DNA of 43,312 nucleotides from Rhodospirillales bacterium (lineage in GTDB: Bacteria > Pseudomonadota > Alphaproteobacteria > Rhodospirillales > Magnetovibrionaceae). The first letter of the stretch is position 1. Every line of letters starts with the position of its first letter. The stretch is taken from the NCBI GenBank assembly GCA_024653965.1, contig JANLGW010000055.1:1-43312 (forward strand). The letters run 5' to 3'. The notes under the pieces are model-generated. The model saw only the letters and a list, made by a program, of their open reading frames with translations, did no database searches and had not been told where the DNA came from. Both the position numbers and the translations under genes were made by a program. Of the stretch, positions 26,691-36,211 are shown piece by piece.

Positions 26691-28082
26691 ATGATTCCGC
26701 GTTATTCGCGCCCCGAAATGACCCAAATCTGGGATCCCGCCAACAAATTTAAGATTTGGTTCGAGATCGAGGCCCACGCCTGCGACGCGCTCGCCCAATT
26801 GGGCGTGATCCCCAAAACCGCCGCCAAGGCGGTGTGGGAAAAGGGCGACAAACCCTACACGCCGGAGCGCATCGCCCGCATCGACGCCATCGAAGAAGAA
26901 ACCAAACACGACGTGATCGCGTTTTTGACCGAGCTGGCCGAACATGTCGGTGATGAAGCGCGTTTTGTGCACCAGGGCATGACCAGTTCCGACGTGTTGG
27001 ATACCTGCTTGGCCGTGCAGATGACCCAGGCCGCCGACATTTTGCTCGGCAATCTGGATGAACTGCTGGAAACCTTAAAAAAGCGCGCCATGGAAACCAA
27101 ACACATGGCGTGCATCGGGCGCAGCCACGGCATCCACGCCGAACCCACCACCATGGGCCTGAAATTCGCGCGTTTTTACGCCGAGTTCGCGCGCGGGCGC
27201 GAGCGCCTGATGGCGGCACGCAAAGACATCGCCACCTGCGCCATTTCCGGCGCGGTGGGCACGTTCGCCAACATCGACCCGAGGGTCGAAGAATACGTGG
27301 CGGAAAAACTAGGCCTCACGCCGGAGCCGGTTTCGACCCAGGTGATCCCGCGCGACCGCCACGCTTATTATTTCGCCACCTTAGGCGTGATCGCCAGTTC
27401 GATGGAAAATATCGCCACCGAAATCCGCCACCTGCAACGCACCGAAGTGCGCGAGGCCCAGGAATACTTCGCGCCCGGGCAAAAGGGCAGCTCGGCGATG
27501 CCGCACAAACGCAACCCGATTTTGACCGAAAATCTCACCGGCATGGCGCGCATCGTGCGCATGGCGGTGATCCCGGCGCTGGAAAACGTGGCGCTGTGGC
27601 ACGAACGCGATATTTCGCATTCGTCCGTCGAACGCATGATCGGCCCCGATAGCACGGTGACGCTGAACTTCGCGCTTAAACGCCTGATCGGCACGGTGGC
27701 CAAGCTGGTGGTTTATCCCGACAACATGATGGACCAGCTCAACAACTTCGGCGGCATCCACGATGCCCAGCGGGTGCTGCTGTTTTTGACACAAAACGAG
27801 GTATCGCGCGAAGACGCTTATAAAATCGTGCAGCGCAACGCCATGTTGGTGTGGAAAAGTTTCGGCATCGACCCGGACAATCCCGCCAGCACGCCCGAAC
27901 TTAACGCCATCGAACAGGGCGCCAAAGACCACGACAACCGCCTGTTTTATTTCCTGTCACACGACGAGGATTTAAAACAAGCGCTCGACGTGGCTGACTT
28001 AAAACGCCTGCTCGATGAAGATTCCATCACCTACCACACCAAACGCGTGGACGACATTTTCAAGCGGGTGTTTGGAAAGTAA
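26691..28082 (+). CDS. purB: Adenylosuccinate lyase
   Basis: PurB cleaves SAICAR to AICAR and adenylosuccinate to AMP, so it acts twice in purine synthesis. The 463-residue form shows the superfamily signature GSSAMPHKRNP with the catalytic Ser loop, QGMTSSDVLDTC, and IGRSHGIHAEPTTMG with the catalytic His. The ATG has GGAG seven bases upstream. It precedes the other pur genes by about 1.5 kb; a terminator separates them. Confidence 0.98.
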   Translation: MIPRYSRPEMTQIWDPANKFKIWFEIEAHACDALAQLGVIPKTAAKAVWEKGDKPYTPERIARIDAIEEETKHDVIAFLTELAEHVGDEARFVHQGMTSSDVLDTCLAVQMTQAADILLGNLDELLETLKKRAMETKHMACIGRSHGIHAEPTTMGLKFARFYAEFARGRERLMAARKDIATCAISGAVGTFANIDPRVEEYVAEKLGLTPEPVSTQVIPRDRHAYYFATLGVIASSMENIATEIRHLQRTEVREAQEYFAPGQKGSSAMPHKRNPILTENLTGMARIVRMAVIPALENVALWHERDISHSSVERMIGPDSTVTLNFALKRLIGTVAKLVVYPDNMMDQLNNFGGIHDAQRVLLFLTQNEVSREDAYKIVQRNAMLVWKSFGIDPDNPASTPELNAIEQGAKDHDNRLFYFLSHDEDLKQALDVADLKRLLDEDSITYHTKRVDDIFKRVFGK

Positions 28083-28100
28083 AGCTCGACGAAAAACAAA

Positions 28101-28134
28101 AAAGCCGACGCGGATACCTGCGTCGGCCTTTTTT
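28101..28134. terminator. Bidirectional terminator between purB and the DUF1476 gene
   Basis: The stem GCCGACGC 28104-28111 pairs with GCGTCGGC 28120-28127, with an 8-base loop. An A-run precedes it and six T follow, so it can end transcription from both converging genes. Confidence 0.9.
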
Positions 28135-28156
28135 ACGTTCGGTTGAAAGCGGGCGT

Positions 28157-28507
28157 TTAGTTGTGATCATCGCCCAGCGGCTCGAAGGTTTCTTTAACCT
28201 GTTCGATGGCGACAATCATCTGGCGTTCCATTTCGGTGCGCACTTCGTCTTCGCTCACCTTGACGCCGCGCGCATTAAAATCGGCCATGATCTTGCGGAT
28301 CACGTCATCGATGCCGGGTTCGTCCATATCGGCCACCGCGACGGATTTGGCGTAAGCTTCGGCGTCCGAACCTTCGATGCCCATCTTGGCCGCAGCCCAC
28401 AGGCCGACCAGCTTATCGCGACGGGCTTCGGCGCGAAACTGCAACTCGGCATCTAGCTTTTGTTTTGCTTCGAAGCTTTTTTCACGATTCTGAAAGCTAT
28501 TCGACAT
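28157..28507 (-). CDS. DUF1476 protein, F1-ATPase inhibitor zeta subunit
   Basis: A 116-residue all-helical protein of the DUF1476 family. In Paracoccus denitrificans this is the zeta subunit, which blocks the ATPase (hydrolysis) activity of F1Fo-ATP synthase by inserting its N-terminus into the rotor. The sequence starts MSNSFQNREKSFEAKQKLDAELQFRAEARRDK-like, with the charged N-terminal inhibitory helix, and contains LVGLWAAAKMG and VADMDEPG, which are family landmarks. It is restricted to alphaproteobacteria. Monocistronic. Inhibitory strength differs among species and cannot be read from the sequence. Confidence 0.9.
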   Translation of the reverse strand: MSNSFQNREKSFEAKQKLDAELQFRAEARRDKLVGLWAAAKMGIEGSDAEAYAKSVAVADMDEPGIDDVIRKIMADFNARGVKVSEDEVRTEMERQMIVAIEQVKETFEPLGDDHN

Positions 28508-28605
28508 CTTACCCGTGTTCCCTTAAACCCTGAGGGGAAGCTTTCCCCCCTGTAATCTGCGGAGAGAAGCGCCGAAACGCCCCTCAATCCACCCAATGGC
28601 CGCCT

Positions 28606-28621
28606 AATTGCGCGCGCAATT
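28606..28621. promoter_or_regulatory. Perfect 16-bp palindrome between divergent genes
   Basis: AATTGCGCGCGCAATT lies in the 177-base gap between the divergent DUF1476 and NRDE genes. A symmetric operator is possible; no regulator is known. A second symmetric element, GGGGAAgctTTCCCC, lies near 28533-28547. Confidence 0.5.
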
Positions 28622-28684
28622 TGCCATTACACAGCGCAAAGGGAAAGGCTTTTCTGGGCAAAAAATATACATAAGATGGTTCTC

Positions 28685-29464
28685 ATGTGTACCGTCGTCC
28701 TGCTGCGCCGCCCAAATGCCCCCTGGCCCTTGTTGTTCGCCGCCAATCGCGACGAGCTTGAGGGCCGCCCATGGCTGCCGCCGGCCCGCCATTGGCAGGG
28801 CGAAACGGGGGAAAACCGCGACACCGTCACCGCCGGGCTGGATCAACTGGCGGGCGGCACCTGGCTCGGCGTCAACGATCGCGGCATGGTGGCGGGCGTG
28901 CTGAACCGCCCGGGTACCTTAGGGCCCGCGCCCGATAAACGCTCGCGCGGCGAACTGCCGCTGGAAGCGCTCGAATACGAAAGCGCCGAAGCGGCGGCGG
29001 ACGCATTGCAACACCTAGACCCCGAAGCCTACCGCCCCTTCAATCTGGTGATCGCCGATGCCTTAAACGCCTATTGGCTGTGCGCACGGGAAGGCGAAAA
29101 ACATATTACCTCGACCCCCATTGGTGAGGGTTTATCCATGCTCACCGCGCACGATTTGAACGACGCCGAGCGTTCGGCGCGAATCCGCCATTATCGCCCT
29201 TTGTTCCAGGCCGCCGCCGCGCCCGACCCCGATTCGCGCCAAAACGACACCTGGAAGCCCTGGCAAGACCTGCTCGCCAGCCCGCAAAGCGCGCCCGGAG
29301 CCGGGCCGGAAGAAGCCATGAACATTCGCTTGGAAAGCGGATTCGGCACCCGTTCCAGCTCGATCATCGCCCTGCCCCGCCCGCAATATCCGCCCCGCCC
29401 GCCGATTTGGCGCTTTTGCCACGGCGCGCCCGACACCGGGCGGTGGACCGAAATCGAGTTTTAA
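28685..29464 (+). CDS. NRDE family protein (TANGO2-like)
   Basis: A 259-residue NRDE protein, named after the conserved Asn-Arg-Asp-Glu (AANRDELEGRP). The N-terminus MCTVVLLRR places Cys at position 2. This is conserved in the family, which resembles Ntn hydrolases, where a Cys in that place becomes the nucleophile after Met removal. GGTWLGVNDRGMVAGVLNR and a C-terminal SGFGTRSSSIIAL motif are also typical. For that reason the ATG at 28685 is chosen over the ATG at 28676. Human TANGO2 is linked to heme or lipid handling; the bacterial role is open. No Shine-Dalgarno site is visible. Confidence 0.87.
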   Translation: MCTVVLLRRPNAPWPLLFAANRDELEGRPWLPPARHWQGETGENRDTVTAGLDQLAGGTWLGVNDRGMVAGVLNRPGTLGPAPDKRSRGELPLEALEYESAEAAADALQHLDPEAYRPFNLVIADALNAYWLCAREGEKHITSTPIGEGLSMLTAHDLNDAERSARIRHYRPLFQAAAAPDPDSRQNDTWKPWQDLLASPQSAPGAGPEEAMNIRLESGFGTRSSSIIALPRPQYPPRPPIWRFCHGAPDTGRWTEIEF

Positions 29465-29489
29465 CCCCCGCTTTTCGCTGCCGTGGCCG

Positions 29490-29518
29490 TTGTTTTGAGA
29501 CACCGGGGGTGCTATATC
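29490..29518 (+). promoter_or_regulatory. Putative purC promoter
   Basis: TTGTTT (29490-29495), 17-base spacer, and TATATC (29513-29518) stand about 70 bases before purC. Spacing is ideal; hexamer matches are moderate. Confidence 0.4.
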
Positions 29519-29587
29519 AGCCCTTCCATTTTCACGCGCACGCGGGGATCTATCTTTGGTCCTCCACCCCCACTGGGAAGCAAACAC

Positions 29588-30355
29588 ATGGCCAAACGCA
29601 GGCAAATATACGAAGGCAAGGCAAAGGTAATTTTCGAAGGACCCGAGCCCGGCACCGTGGTTCAGTACTTCAAGGATGACGCCACCGCTTTTAACAACAA
29701 AAAGAAGGGCACCATCACCGGCAAGGGCGTGCTGAACAACCGCATTTCCGAATACCTGATGCTGCGCTTGGCCGACATCGGCATTCCCACCCATTTTGTG
29801 CGCCGCCTCAACATGCGCGAACAATTGGTGCGCGAAGTCGAAATCGTGCCGGTCGAAGTGGTGATCCGCAACATCGTCGCGGGTTCGCTGGCCAAACGTT
29901 TCGACATGCCCGAAGGCACGCCGCTGCCGCGTTCCATCGTCGAGTATTATTATAAGTCCGACGCGCTGGACGATCCGATGGTTTCCGAAGAACACATCAC
30001 CGCGTTCGGCTGGGCCAGCCCCCAAGATATGGACGAAATCATGTCCATGTCGCTGCGCATCAACGATTTCCTCACCGGCCTGTTTTTAGGCATCGGCATC
30101 CGCTTGGTGGATTTCAAGCTGGAATTTGGCCGTCTGTGGGAAGAAGACCAGATGCGCATCGTGCTGGCCGATGAAATCAGCCCCGACAACTGCCGCCTGT
30201 GGGACGTCCACACCAACGAAAAGATGGATAAAGACCGCTTCCGCCGCGATCTCGGCAACATCGAAGAGGCCTACCAAGAAGTCGCACGGCGCTTAGGCAT
30301 CCTGCCCGAAAGCGGCATGCCCGGCGACATGCAGGGGCCCGACACGCTGCAATAA
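29588..30355 (+). CDS. purC: SAICAR synthase
   Basis: PurC joins aspartate to CAIR with ATP to make SAICAR. The 255-residue protein begins [18 protein letters not shown], the usual opening of the class, and contains [30 protein letters not shown] and [10 protein letters not shown], with [13 protein letters not shown] at the active site. The ATG at 29588 has GGGAAG eight bases upstream; the longer frame from 29483 crosses the promoter and is rejected. It heads the purC-purS-purQ-purL-bolA-grxD series. Confidence 0.98.
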   Translation: MAKRRQIYEGKAKVIFEGPEPGTVVQYFKDDATAFNNKKKGTITGKGVLNNRISEYLMLRLADIGIPTHFVRRLNMREQLVREVEIVPVEVVIRNIVAGSLAKRFDMPEGTPLPRSIVEYYYKSDALDDPMVSEEHITAFGWASPQDMDEIMSMSLRINDFLTGLFLGIGIRLVDFKLEFGRLWEEDQMRIVLADEISPDNCRLWDVHTNEKMDKDRFRRDLGNIEEAYQEVARRLGILPESGMPGDMQGPDTLQ

Positions 30356-30361
30356 TGGTGC

Positions 30362-30408
30362 GGGCCGGGCGGCAACGTCCGGCCCAACTGTTTAAGACAA
30401 ATCTTAAA
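30362..30408 (+). promoter_or_regulatory. Two adjacent hairpins in the purC-purS gap
   Basis: Hairpin 1: GGGCCGG 30362-30368 with CCGGCCC 30379-30385. Hairpin 2: TTTAAGA 30391-30397 with TCTTAAA 30402-30408, CAAA loop. They fill the 81-base gap and precede the duplicated purS start. Partial termination, mRNA processing or translational control are all possible. Confidence 0.5.
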
Positions 30409-30416
30409 ACCCGATA

Positions 30417-30444
30417 CCCATCATGAAAGTCCCATCATGAAAGT
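30417..30444 (+). repeat. 14-bp tandem duplication across the purS start codon
   Basis: CCCATCATGAAAGT occurs twice in a row (30417-30430 and 30431-30444). The first copy gives an ATG at 30423 that opens a five-codon frame (MKVPS) whose TGA (30438-30440) overlaps the purS ATG (30437-30439). The second copy supplies the true purS start. Confidence 0.85.
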
Positions 30445-30679
30445 TAAAGTCCACGTTACCTTGAAAAACGGCGTTCTCGACCCCCAGGGCAAGGCCATTG
30501 AAAACACGCTCGGATCCTTAGGCTTTAAGGGTGTGAACAACGTCCGCCAGGGCAAGTTCATCGAACTCACCTTAAGCGAGACCGACGCCGACAAAGCCCG
30601 CGCCCAAGTGGACGAGATGTGCAAAAAGCTGCTCGCCAATACGGTGATCGAAAACTATCACATCGACATCGAAGGCTGA
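30437..30679 (+). CDS. purS: Phosphoribosylformylglycinamidine synthase subunit PurS
   Basis: PurS is the small structural subunit that holds PurQ and PurL together in the FGAM synthase complex of organisms with a short PurL. The 80-residue protein is complete: MKVKVHVTLKNGVLDPQGKAI at the start and KLLANTVIENYHIDIE at the end, both family-typical. The start has no Shine-Dalgarno site but overlaps the stop of a five-codon upstream frame, which could deliver ribosomes by coupling. purQ follows 32 bases later. Confidence 0.96.
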   Translation: MKVKVHVTLKNGVLDPQGKAIENTLGSLGFKGVNNVRQGKFIELTLSETDADKARAQVDEMCKKLLANTVIENYHIDIEG

Positions 30680-30711
30680 GGCCGAAGAAGACTTTTTAAG
30701 GACTAAGCCCC

Positions 30712-31377
30712 ATGAAAGCCTGCGTCATCGTTTTTCCCGCTTCCAACTGCGACCGCGATATGAAGGTTGCGCTGGAAGCGTCCATCGGTTCCCCCGTCGA
30801 TATGGTCTGGCACCGTGACACCCAACTGGCCAAGTATGACCTCGTCGCCATTCCGGGCGGTTTTTCCTACGGCGATTATCTGCGCTGCGGCGCGATGGCG
30901 GCGCGTTCGCCGATCATGGCCGAGATCAAAAAACACGCCGAGCGCGGCGGCCACGTGTTGGGCGTGTGCAACGGCTTTCAGGTGTTGTGCGAAGCGGGCT
31001 TGCTGCCCGGTGTATTGATGCGCAACGCGCACCTGAAATTCATCTGCAAAGACGTCCAGCTAAAGGTCGAGCGCGCCGACACCGCGTTCACCGGCGGCTA
31101 CAAGGCGGGCCAGACCGTCACCTATCCGGTGGCCCACCATGACGGCAACTATTTCGCCGATGCTGAGACCCTAAAGCGCATCGAGGGCGAGGGTCAGGTG
31201 GCGTTCCGTTACGTTGACAACCCCAACGGATCGCTGGGCGATATCGCGGGTGTTTACAACGCGGGCGGCACCGTGCTGGGCCTGATGCCGCACCCCGAAC
31301 GCTTGGTCGATCCGCTGTTGGGCGGCATCGACGGCAAACCCCTGTTCGACCATCTGGTCAAGACCCTGGCCGCGTGA
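30712..31377 (+). CDS. purQ: Phosphoribosylformylglycinamidine synthase subunit PurQ
   Basis: PurQ is the glutaminase subunit, which releases ammonia for PurL. The 221-residue class I amidotransferase shows the nucleophile Cys in [17 protein letters not shown], the oxyanion strand [12 protein letters not shown], and the catalytic His and Glu in [17 protein letters not shown] lies ten bases before the ATG. Its TGA overlaps an in-frame GTG of purL. Confidence 0.98.
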   Translation: MKACVIVFPASNCDRDMKVALEASIGSPVDMVWHRDTQLAKYDLVAIPGGFSYGDYLRCGAMAARSPIMAEIKKHAERGGHVLGVCNGFQVLCEAGLLPGVLMRNAHLKFICKDVQLKVERADTAFTGGYKAGQTVTYPVAHHDGNYFADAETLKRIEGEGQVAFRYVDNPNGSLGDIAGVYNAGGTVLGLMPHPERLVDPLLGGIDGKPLFDHLVKTLAA

Positions 31378-31391
31378 GGGCAAAAAACACC

Positions 31392-33611
<2,220 letters not shown>

Positions 33612-33641
33612 AAACGACCTACCACCCAGGAGAAATGCCCC

Positions 33642-33881
33642 ATGGCCATGCCCGCCGCCGAAATTGAACGCCTGATCAAAGAGGGCCTGCCCGACGCCGA
33701 AGTCCATATCGAAGACTTGCGCGGCGACGGCGATCATTATTCGGCGCGTGTTGTTTCCAAGGCGTTTATCGGCAAAAGCCGGGTGCAGCAGCACCAGATG
33801 GTGTATGCCGCGCTGAAAGGCTCCATGGACCAACAGCTTCACGCTCTGGGCCTGCAAACCTCGCCACCCGAAGACGCCTGA
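33642..33881 (+). CDS. bolA: BolA family protein
   Basis: A 79-residue BolA-like protein with the class II KH-type fold. BolA proteins bind monothiol glutaredoxins through a shared [2Fe-2S] cluster. IERLIKEGLPDAEVHIEDLRGDGDHY and the signature FIGKSRVQQHQMVYAAL with its conserved His are present. It lies directly before the CGFS glutaredoxin gene, its expected partner. GGAGA lies eight bases before the ATG. It is nearer to the short BolA2/IbaG type than to E. coli BolA. Confidence 0.93.
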   Translation: MAMPAAEIERLIKEGLPDAEVHIEDLRGDGDHYSARVVSKAFIGKSRVQQHQMVYAALKGSMDQQLHALGLQTSPPEDA

Positions 33882-33917
33882 GCCCCGAAAAAATCTCAAA
33901 ATTCAAGGAACCGCACC

Positions 33918-34256
33918 ATGAGTGACAATCCCGTATTCGACCGCATCCAAAACGAAATCGACGGCAACGACGTCGTCTTGTTCATGAAGGGCAACCCGAT
34001 GTTCCCGCAGTGCGGTTTTTCCGCCGCCGTGGTGGGCGCGTTGAGCAACATGAAGGTCAAGTTCAAGGGCATCGACGTGCTGCAAGACATGGAAATCCGC
34101 GAAGGCATCAAGGCGTTTTCCAACTGGCCGACCATCCCCCAGCTTTATGTGAAGGGCGAATTCATCGGCGGCTGCGACATCGTGCGCGAAATGCACGCTG
34201 CGGGCGAACTGCAAAAGCTGTTCACCGACAAAGGCATCCCGTTCGAAGCGGCTTAA
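33918..34256 (+). CDS. grxD: Monothiol glutaredoxin (Grx4 type)
   Basis: A 112-residue single-domain monothiol glutaredoxin. The active site CGFS is clear in FMKGNPMFPQCGFSAAVVG, followed by the glutathione-contact TIPQLYVKGEFIGGCDIV. These proteins carry and transfer [2Fe-2S] clusters rather than reduce disulfides. bolA is 36 bases upstream; the two proteins form a cluster-bridged complex in known systems. An intrinsic terminator ends the gene. Confidence 0.97.
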   Translation: MSDNPVFDRIQNEIDGNDVVLFMKGNPMFPQCGFSAAVVGALSNMKVKFKGIDVLQDMEIREGIKAFSNWPTIPQLYVKGEFIGGCDIVREMHAAGELQKLFTDKGIPFEAA

Positions 34257-34284
34257 AACGCTTGCCGCCCGGACACCCGGACAC

Positions 34285-34318
34285 AAAAAAGGCCGCCCCA
34301 GATTGGGGCGGCCTTTTT
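34285..34318 (+). terminator. Intrinsic terminator after grxD
   Basis: GGCCGCCCC 34291-34299 pairs with GGGGCGGCC 34305-34313, loop AGATT, followed by TTTTTATTT and preceded by six A. It has a nearly identical twin at 34596-34628. Confidence 0.95.
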
Positions 34319-34595
34319 ATTTGGTGCATCCGGGAATTTCAAAAAGGTTGATTCCCAAAATCTCGATGCAAGCCGTCATACCCGTGCTTGTCACGGGCAT
34401 CCACACTTTCTTGAGCGATAAACAAAGCGTAGATGGCCGGGTCTGCGCCCGGCCATGACGAGAGGTAGGCTGAAAAATCGGCCTGACATGTGTCTTTTCC
34501 CAAAAATCCAGAAAACACCCCAAATAAGCCTTTCTTATTTTAGATATTGAAGAAAATGTAAAATAAGACAACGAGCTAATTTAGTTAAGCACAAC
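34319..34595. other. Gene-free patch between the twin terminators
   Basis: No supported gene. It holds an 87-bp palindromic repeat (34374-34460). In an AT-rich stretch, the 9-bp inverted repeat TCTTATTTT 34533-34541 pairs with AAAATAAGA 34560-34568. An 84-codon frame on the minus strand here has no ribosome site and spans the repeat, so it is not called. Confidence 0.6.
34374..34460. repeat. 87-bp palindromic intergenic repeat element
   Basis: The element begins CGTCAT (34374-34379) and ends with its reverse complement ATGACG (34455-34460). Internal stems are CCCGTG/CACGGG (34381-34386 with 34392-34397) and ATGGCCGGG/CCCGGCCAT (34433-34441 with 34448-34456). The pattern CGTCAT-CCCG...CGGGCATCCAC...GGCCGGG...CCCGGCCATGACG matches short intergenic repeats common in alphaproteobacterial genomes. 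It is likely mobile or formerly mobile in a REP-like way. Confidence 0.75.
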
Positions 34596-34628
34596 AAAAA
34601 AGGCCGCTCCAGATTGGAGCGGCCTTTT
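34596..34628 (-). terminator. Intrinsic terminator after rpsD
   Basis: GGCCGCTCC 34602-34610 pairs with GGAGCGGCC 34616-34624, loop AGATT. On the minus strand it is followed by TTTTTTGTTG, which suits the end of rpsD. It equals the grxD terminator except for a C-G to T-A swap at matching stem positions. Confidence 0.92.
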
Positions 34629-34655
34629 GTATTTTGTTCTGGTTTCGGCGCTGAA

Positions 34656-35273
34656 TTAACGCGAATAGAATTCGATAACCAGGTTCGGTTCCATCTGTAC
34701 CGGATACGGCACGTCTTCCAGTTTCGGCGTGCGCACAAACGTGCCCTTGCCCTTGGAGGTGTCCACATCCATGTATTCCGGGGTTTCGCGCTCGGCCGAC
34801 GACAGAGCTTCGATCACCATCGGAATGTTGCGGGACTTTTCCGCGATCTCGATCACGTCGCCTTCTTTGACCATATAAGAAGCGATGTTGACCTTCTTGC
34901 CGTTCACACGCACGTGGCCGTGGTTCACGAACTGGCGCGAAGCGAACACGGTCGGCACGAACTTCATGCGGTAAACCACGGCGTCCAGACGGCATTCCAA
35001 CAAACCGATGAGGTTTTCGGACGTATCGCCCTTACGACGCGAAGCTTCGGCGTAGTACTTGCGGAACTGCTTTTCAGAGATGTTGCCGTAGTAGCCCTTG
35101 AGCTTCTGTTTCGCCATCAGCTGGGTGCCGAAATCGGTCGGTTTGGTGCGGCGGGTTTTACCGTGCTGGCCCGGAGCGTACTCACGGGTATTGAACGGAG
35201 ACTTCGGACGGCCCCACAAGTTGCAGCCCAGACGGCGGTTAATCTTGTATTTCGAGCGGATACGCTTCGACAT
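34656..35273 (-). CDS. rpsD: 30S ribosomal protein S4
   Basis: S4 is a primary 16S rRNA-binding protein that starts assembly of the 30S body. The 205-residue protein begins [16 protein letters not shown] and contains the S4 RNA-binding fold ([38 protein letters not shown]). In most proteobacteria rpsD lies in the alpha operon with rpsM, rpsK and rpoA. Here it stands alone with its own promoter (35410-35437), a leader of about 130 bases and a terminator. A separate rpsD is usual in alphaproteobacteria. Confidence 0.98.
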   Translation of the reverse strand: MSKRIRSKYKINRRLGCNLWGRPKSPFNTREYAPGQHGKTRRTKPTDFGTQLMAKQKLKGYYGNISEKQFRKYYAEASRRKGDTSENLIGLLECRLDAVVYRMKFVPTVFASRQFVNHGHVRVNGKKVNIASYMVKEGDVIEIAEKSRNIPMVIEALSSAERETPEYMDVDTSKGKGTFVRTPKLEDVPYPVQMEPNLVIEFYSR

Positions 35274-35310
35274 GATAAATCTACCTTATTTTTCAGTACG
35301 TTGTTTGTTG

Positions 35311-35357
35311 TCCCGGTAGTTCCGAACCGCCACGGAACCCCGTGAGGCCGGACGGGA
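35311..35357 (-). promoter_or_regulatory. Structured rpsD mRNA leader
   Basis: Within the leader, TCCCG 35311-35315 pairs with CGGGA 35353-35357. Two inner stems compete: GTTCCG 35319-35324 with CGGAAC 35333-35338, and CACGG 35331-35335 with CCGTG 35340-35344. A switchable fold like this could let S4 regulate its own mRNA, as S4 does in E. coli, though the fold is not the known one. Confidence 0.4.
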
Positions 35358-35409
35358 AGAACGCCAACAAAGGGCGCCATCCACATTCCCGGAAGGCTTT
35401 AGAGCGCGC

Positions 35410-35437
35410 ACTATACGCAAAAAGCGGCCCGAAGCAA
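35410..35437 (-). promoter_or_regulatory. rpsD promoter
   Basis: On the minus strand -35 TTGCTT (35432-35437), 16-base spacer and -10 TATAGT (35410-35415). Transcription would start near 35403, 130 bases before the rpsD ATG. Confidence 0.7.
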
Positions 35438-35453
35438 GGGATTTAGAGCGGGG

Positions 35454-36002
35454 CTACTTCTCCAGTTCGCTATCCCAATAGAGATAGTCGAGCCAGGTGT
35501 GGTGCACGCTGGCGGGGGTCACGCGCCGGGCCACCTGATTGAGCAGGCGGATCGAGGGTTCCAGCGCGTCTTGGATCAGCGGCATGCCCGCTTCTTGGGG
35601 GGTGCGGTTGGCTTTGAGCATGTTGCACGGTGCGCACGCCGCCACCACGTTGGTCCATTCCGTCAGCCCGCCGCGCGAGCGCGGCATGACGTGGTCGAAG
35701 GTCAGCTCAGGGGTGGGAAACCGGTCGCCGCAATACTGGCACTTAAAACCATCGCGCAGATAGATGTTGTAGCGGGTAAAAGCGGGCCGCCCGTTAAAGG
35801 TGACATAACGCTTGAGCGCCACCACGGAGGGCACATGCAGCTCGGTGCTGGGCGAGCGCACCACCCGGTCGTAATGCTCGACCAGATTGACGCGCCCCAT
35901 CAACAGCGCCGATACGGCGTCTTTCCACGACCACAACGACAGCGGATGATAGCTGAGCGGGCGGTAGTCGGCGTTGAGCACCAAGGTCTGCAAGCCGCTC
36001 AT
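35454..36002 (-). CDS. HNH endonuclease
   Basis: A 182-residue HNH nuclease. The C-terminal half is the HNH domain: zinc pair CQYCG, core LTFDHVMPRSRGG with the catalytic His, then NVVAACAPCNMLKANRTP with the second zinc pair. The N-terminal half (TLVLNADYRPLSYHPLSLWSWKDAVSALLMGRV) is conserved in this widespread chromosomal HNH family, whose role is unknown. The ATG at 36002 has GGAGGG six or seven bases upstream and overlaps the stop of a 70-codon ORF (ATGA). That ORF contains an intrinsic terminator, so expression may depend on read-through. Confidence 0.92.
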   Translation of the reverse strand: MSGLQTLVLNADYRPLSYHPLSLWSWKDAVSALLMGRVNLVEHYDRVVRSPSTELHVPSVVALKRYVTFNGRPAFTRYNIYLRDGFKCQYCGDRFPTPELTFDHVMPRSRGGLTEWTNVVAACAPCNMLKANRTPQEAGMPLIQDALEPSIRLLNQVARRVTPASVHHTWLDYLYWDSELEK

Positions 36003-36211
36003 GCCCGGCCCTCCGCCTTTATCCACTGCACCCGCGTCCGGTTGGGCATAAAAAATCCCGCCAAAAGGCGGGGGGCAAAAAAGGCGGTGAAAGACGTGTG
36101 CGTCCGGGTTGTGCGCTGGCTGTCCAGGCCCCGGCTACTCAGGCAGCGGCTATTGGACCATTGGGCGCTGAATTCAACCGTATGGGGTATCCTAGGTGTC
36201 TTTGCAGACAT
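35999..36211 (-). CDS. Probable 70-residue leader protein upstream of the HNH gene
   Basis: A small ORF with a strong ribosome site: CGGAGG six bases before the ATG at 36211. The product is basic and Arg/Ser/Thr-rich (SNSRCLSSRGLDSQRTTRTH), ends IKAEGRA and resembles no family I know. Its TGA overlaps the HNH ATG, a sign of coupled translation. Codons 44-58 (FFAPRLLAGFF) are made by an intrinsic terminator sequence. It could be a true small protein or a regulatory leader whose translation prevents the terminator from folding. The coding status is inferred only from the ribosome site and the overlap. Confidence 0.5.
   Translation of the reverse strand: MSAKTPRIPHTVEFSAQWSNSRCLSSRGLDSQRTTRTHTSFTAFFAPRLLAGFFMPNRTRVQWIKAEGRA
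36049..36073 (-). terminator. Intrinsic terminator inside the leader ORF
   Basis: On the minus strand CCCGCC (36072-36067), loop TTTT and GGCGGG (36062-36057) are followed by A and six T. It is 45-50 bases before the HNH start and about 215 bases past the HPP gene stop. It could end HPP transcription, attenuate HNH, or both. Confidence 0.75.

Noticed and set aside
34317-34571. 84-codon minus-strand frame
   Set aside because: It spans the palindromic repeat and an AT-rich gap and has no ribosome site.
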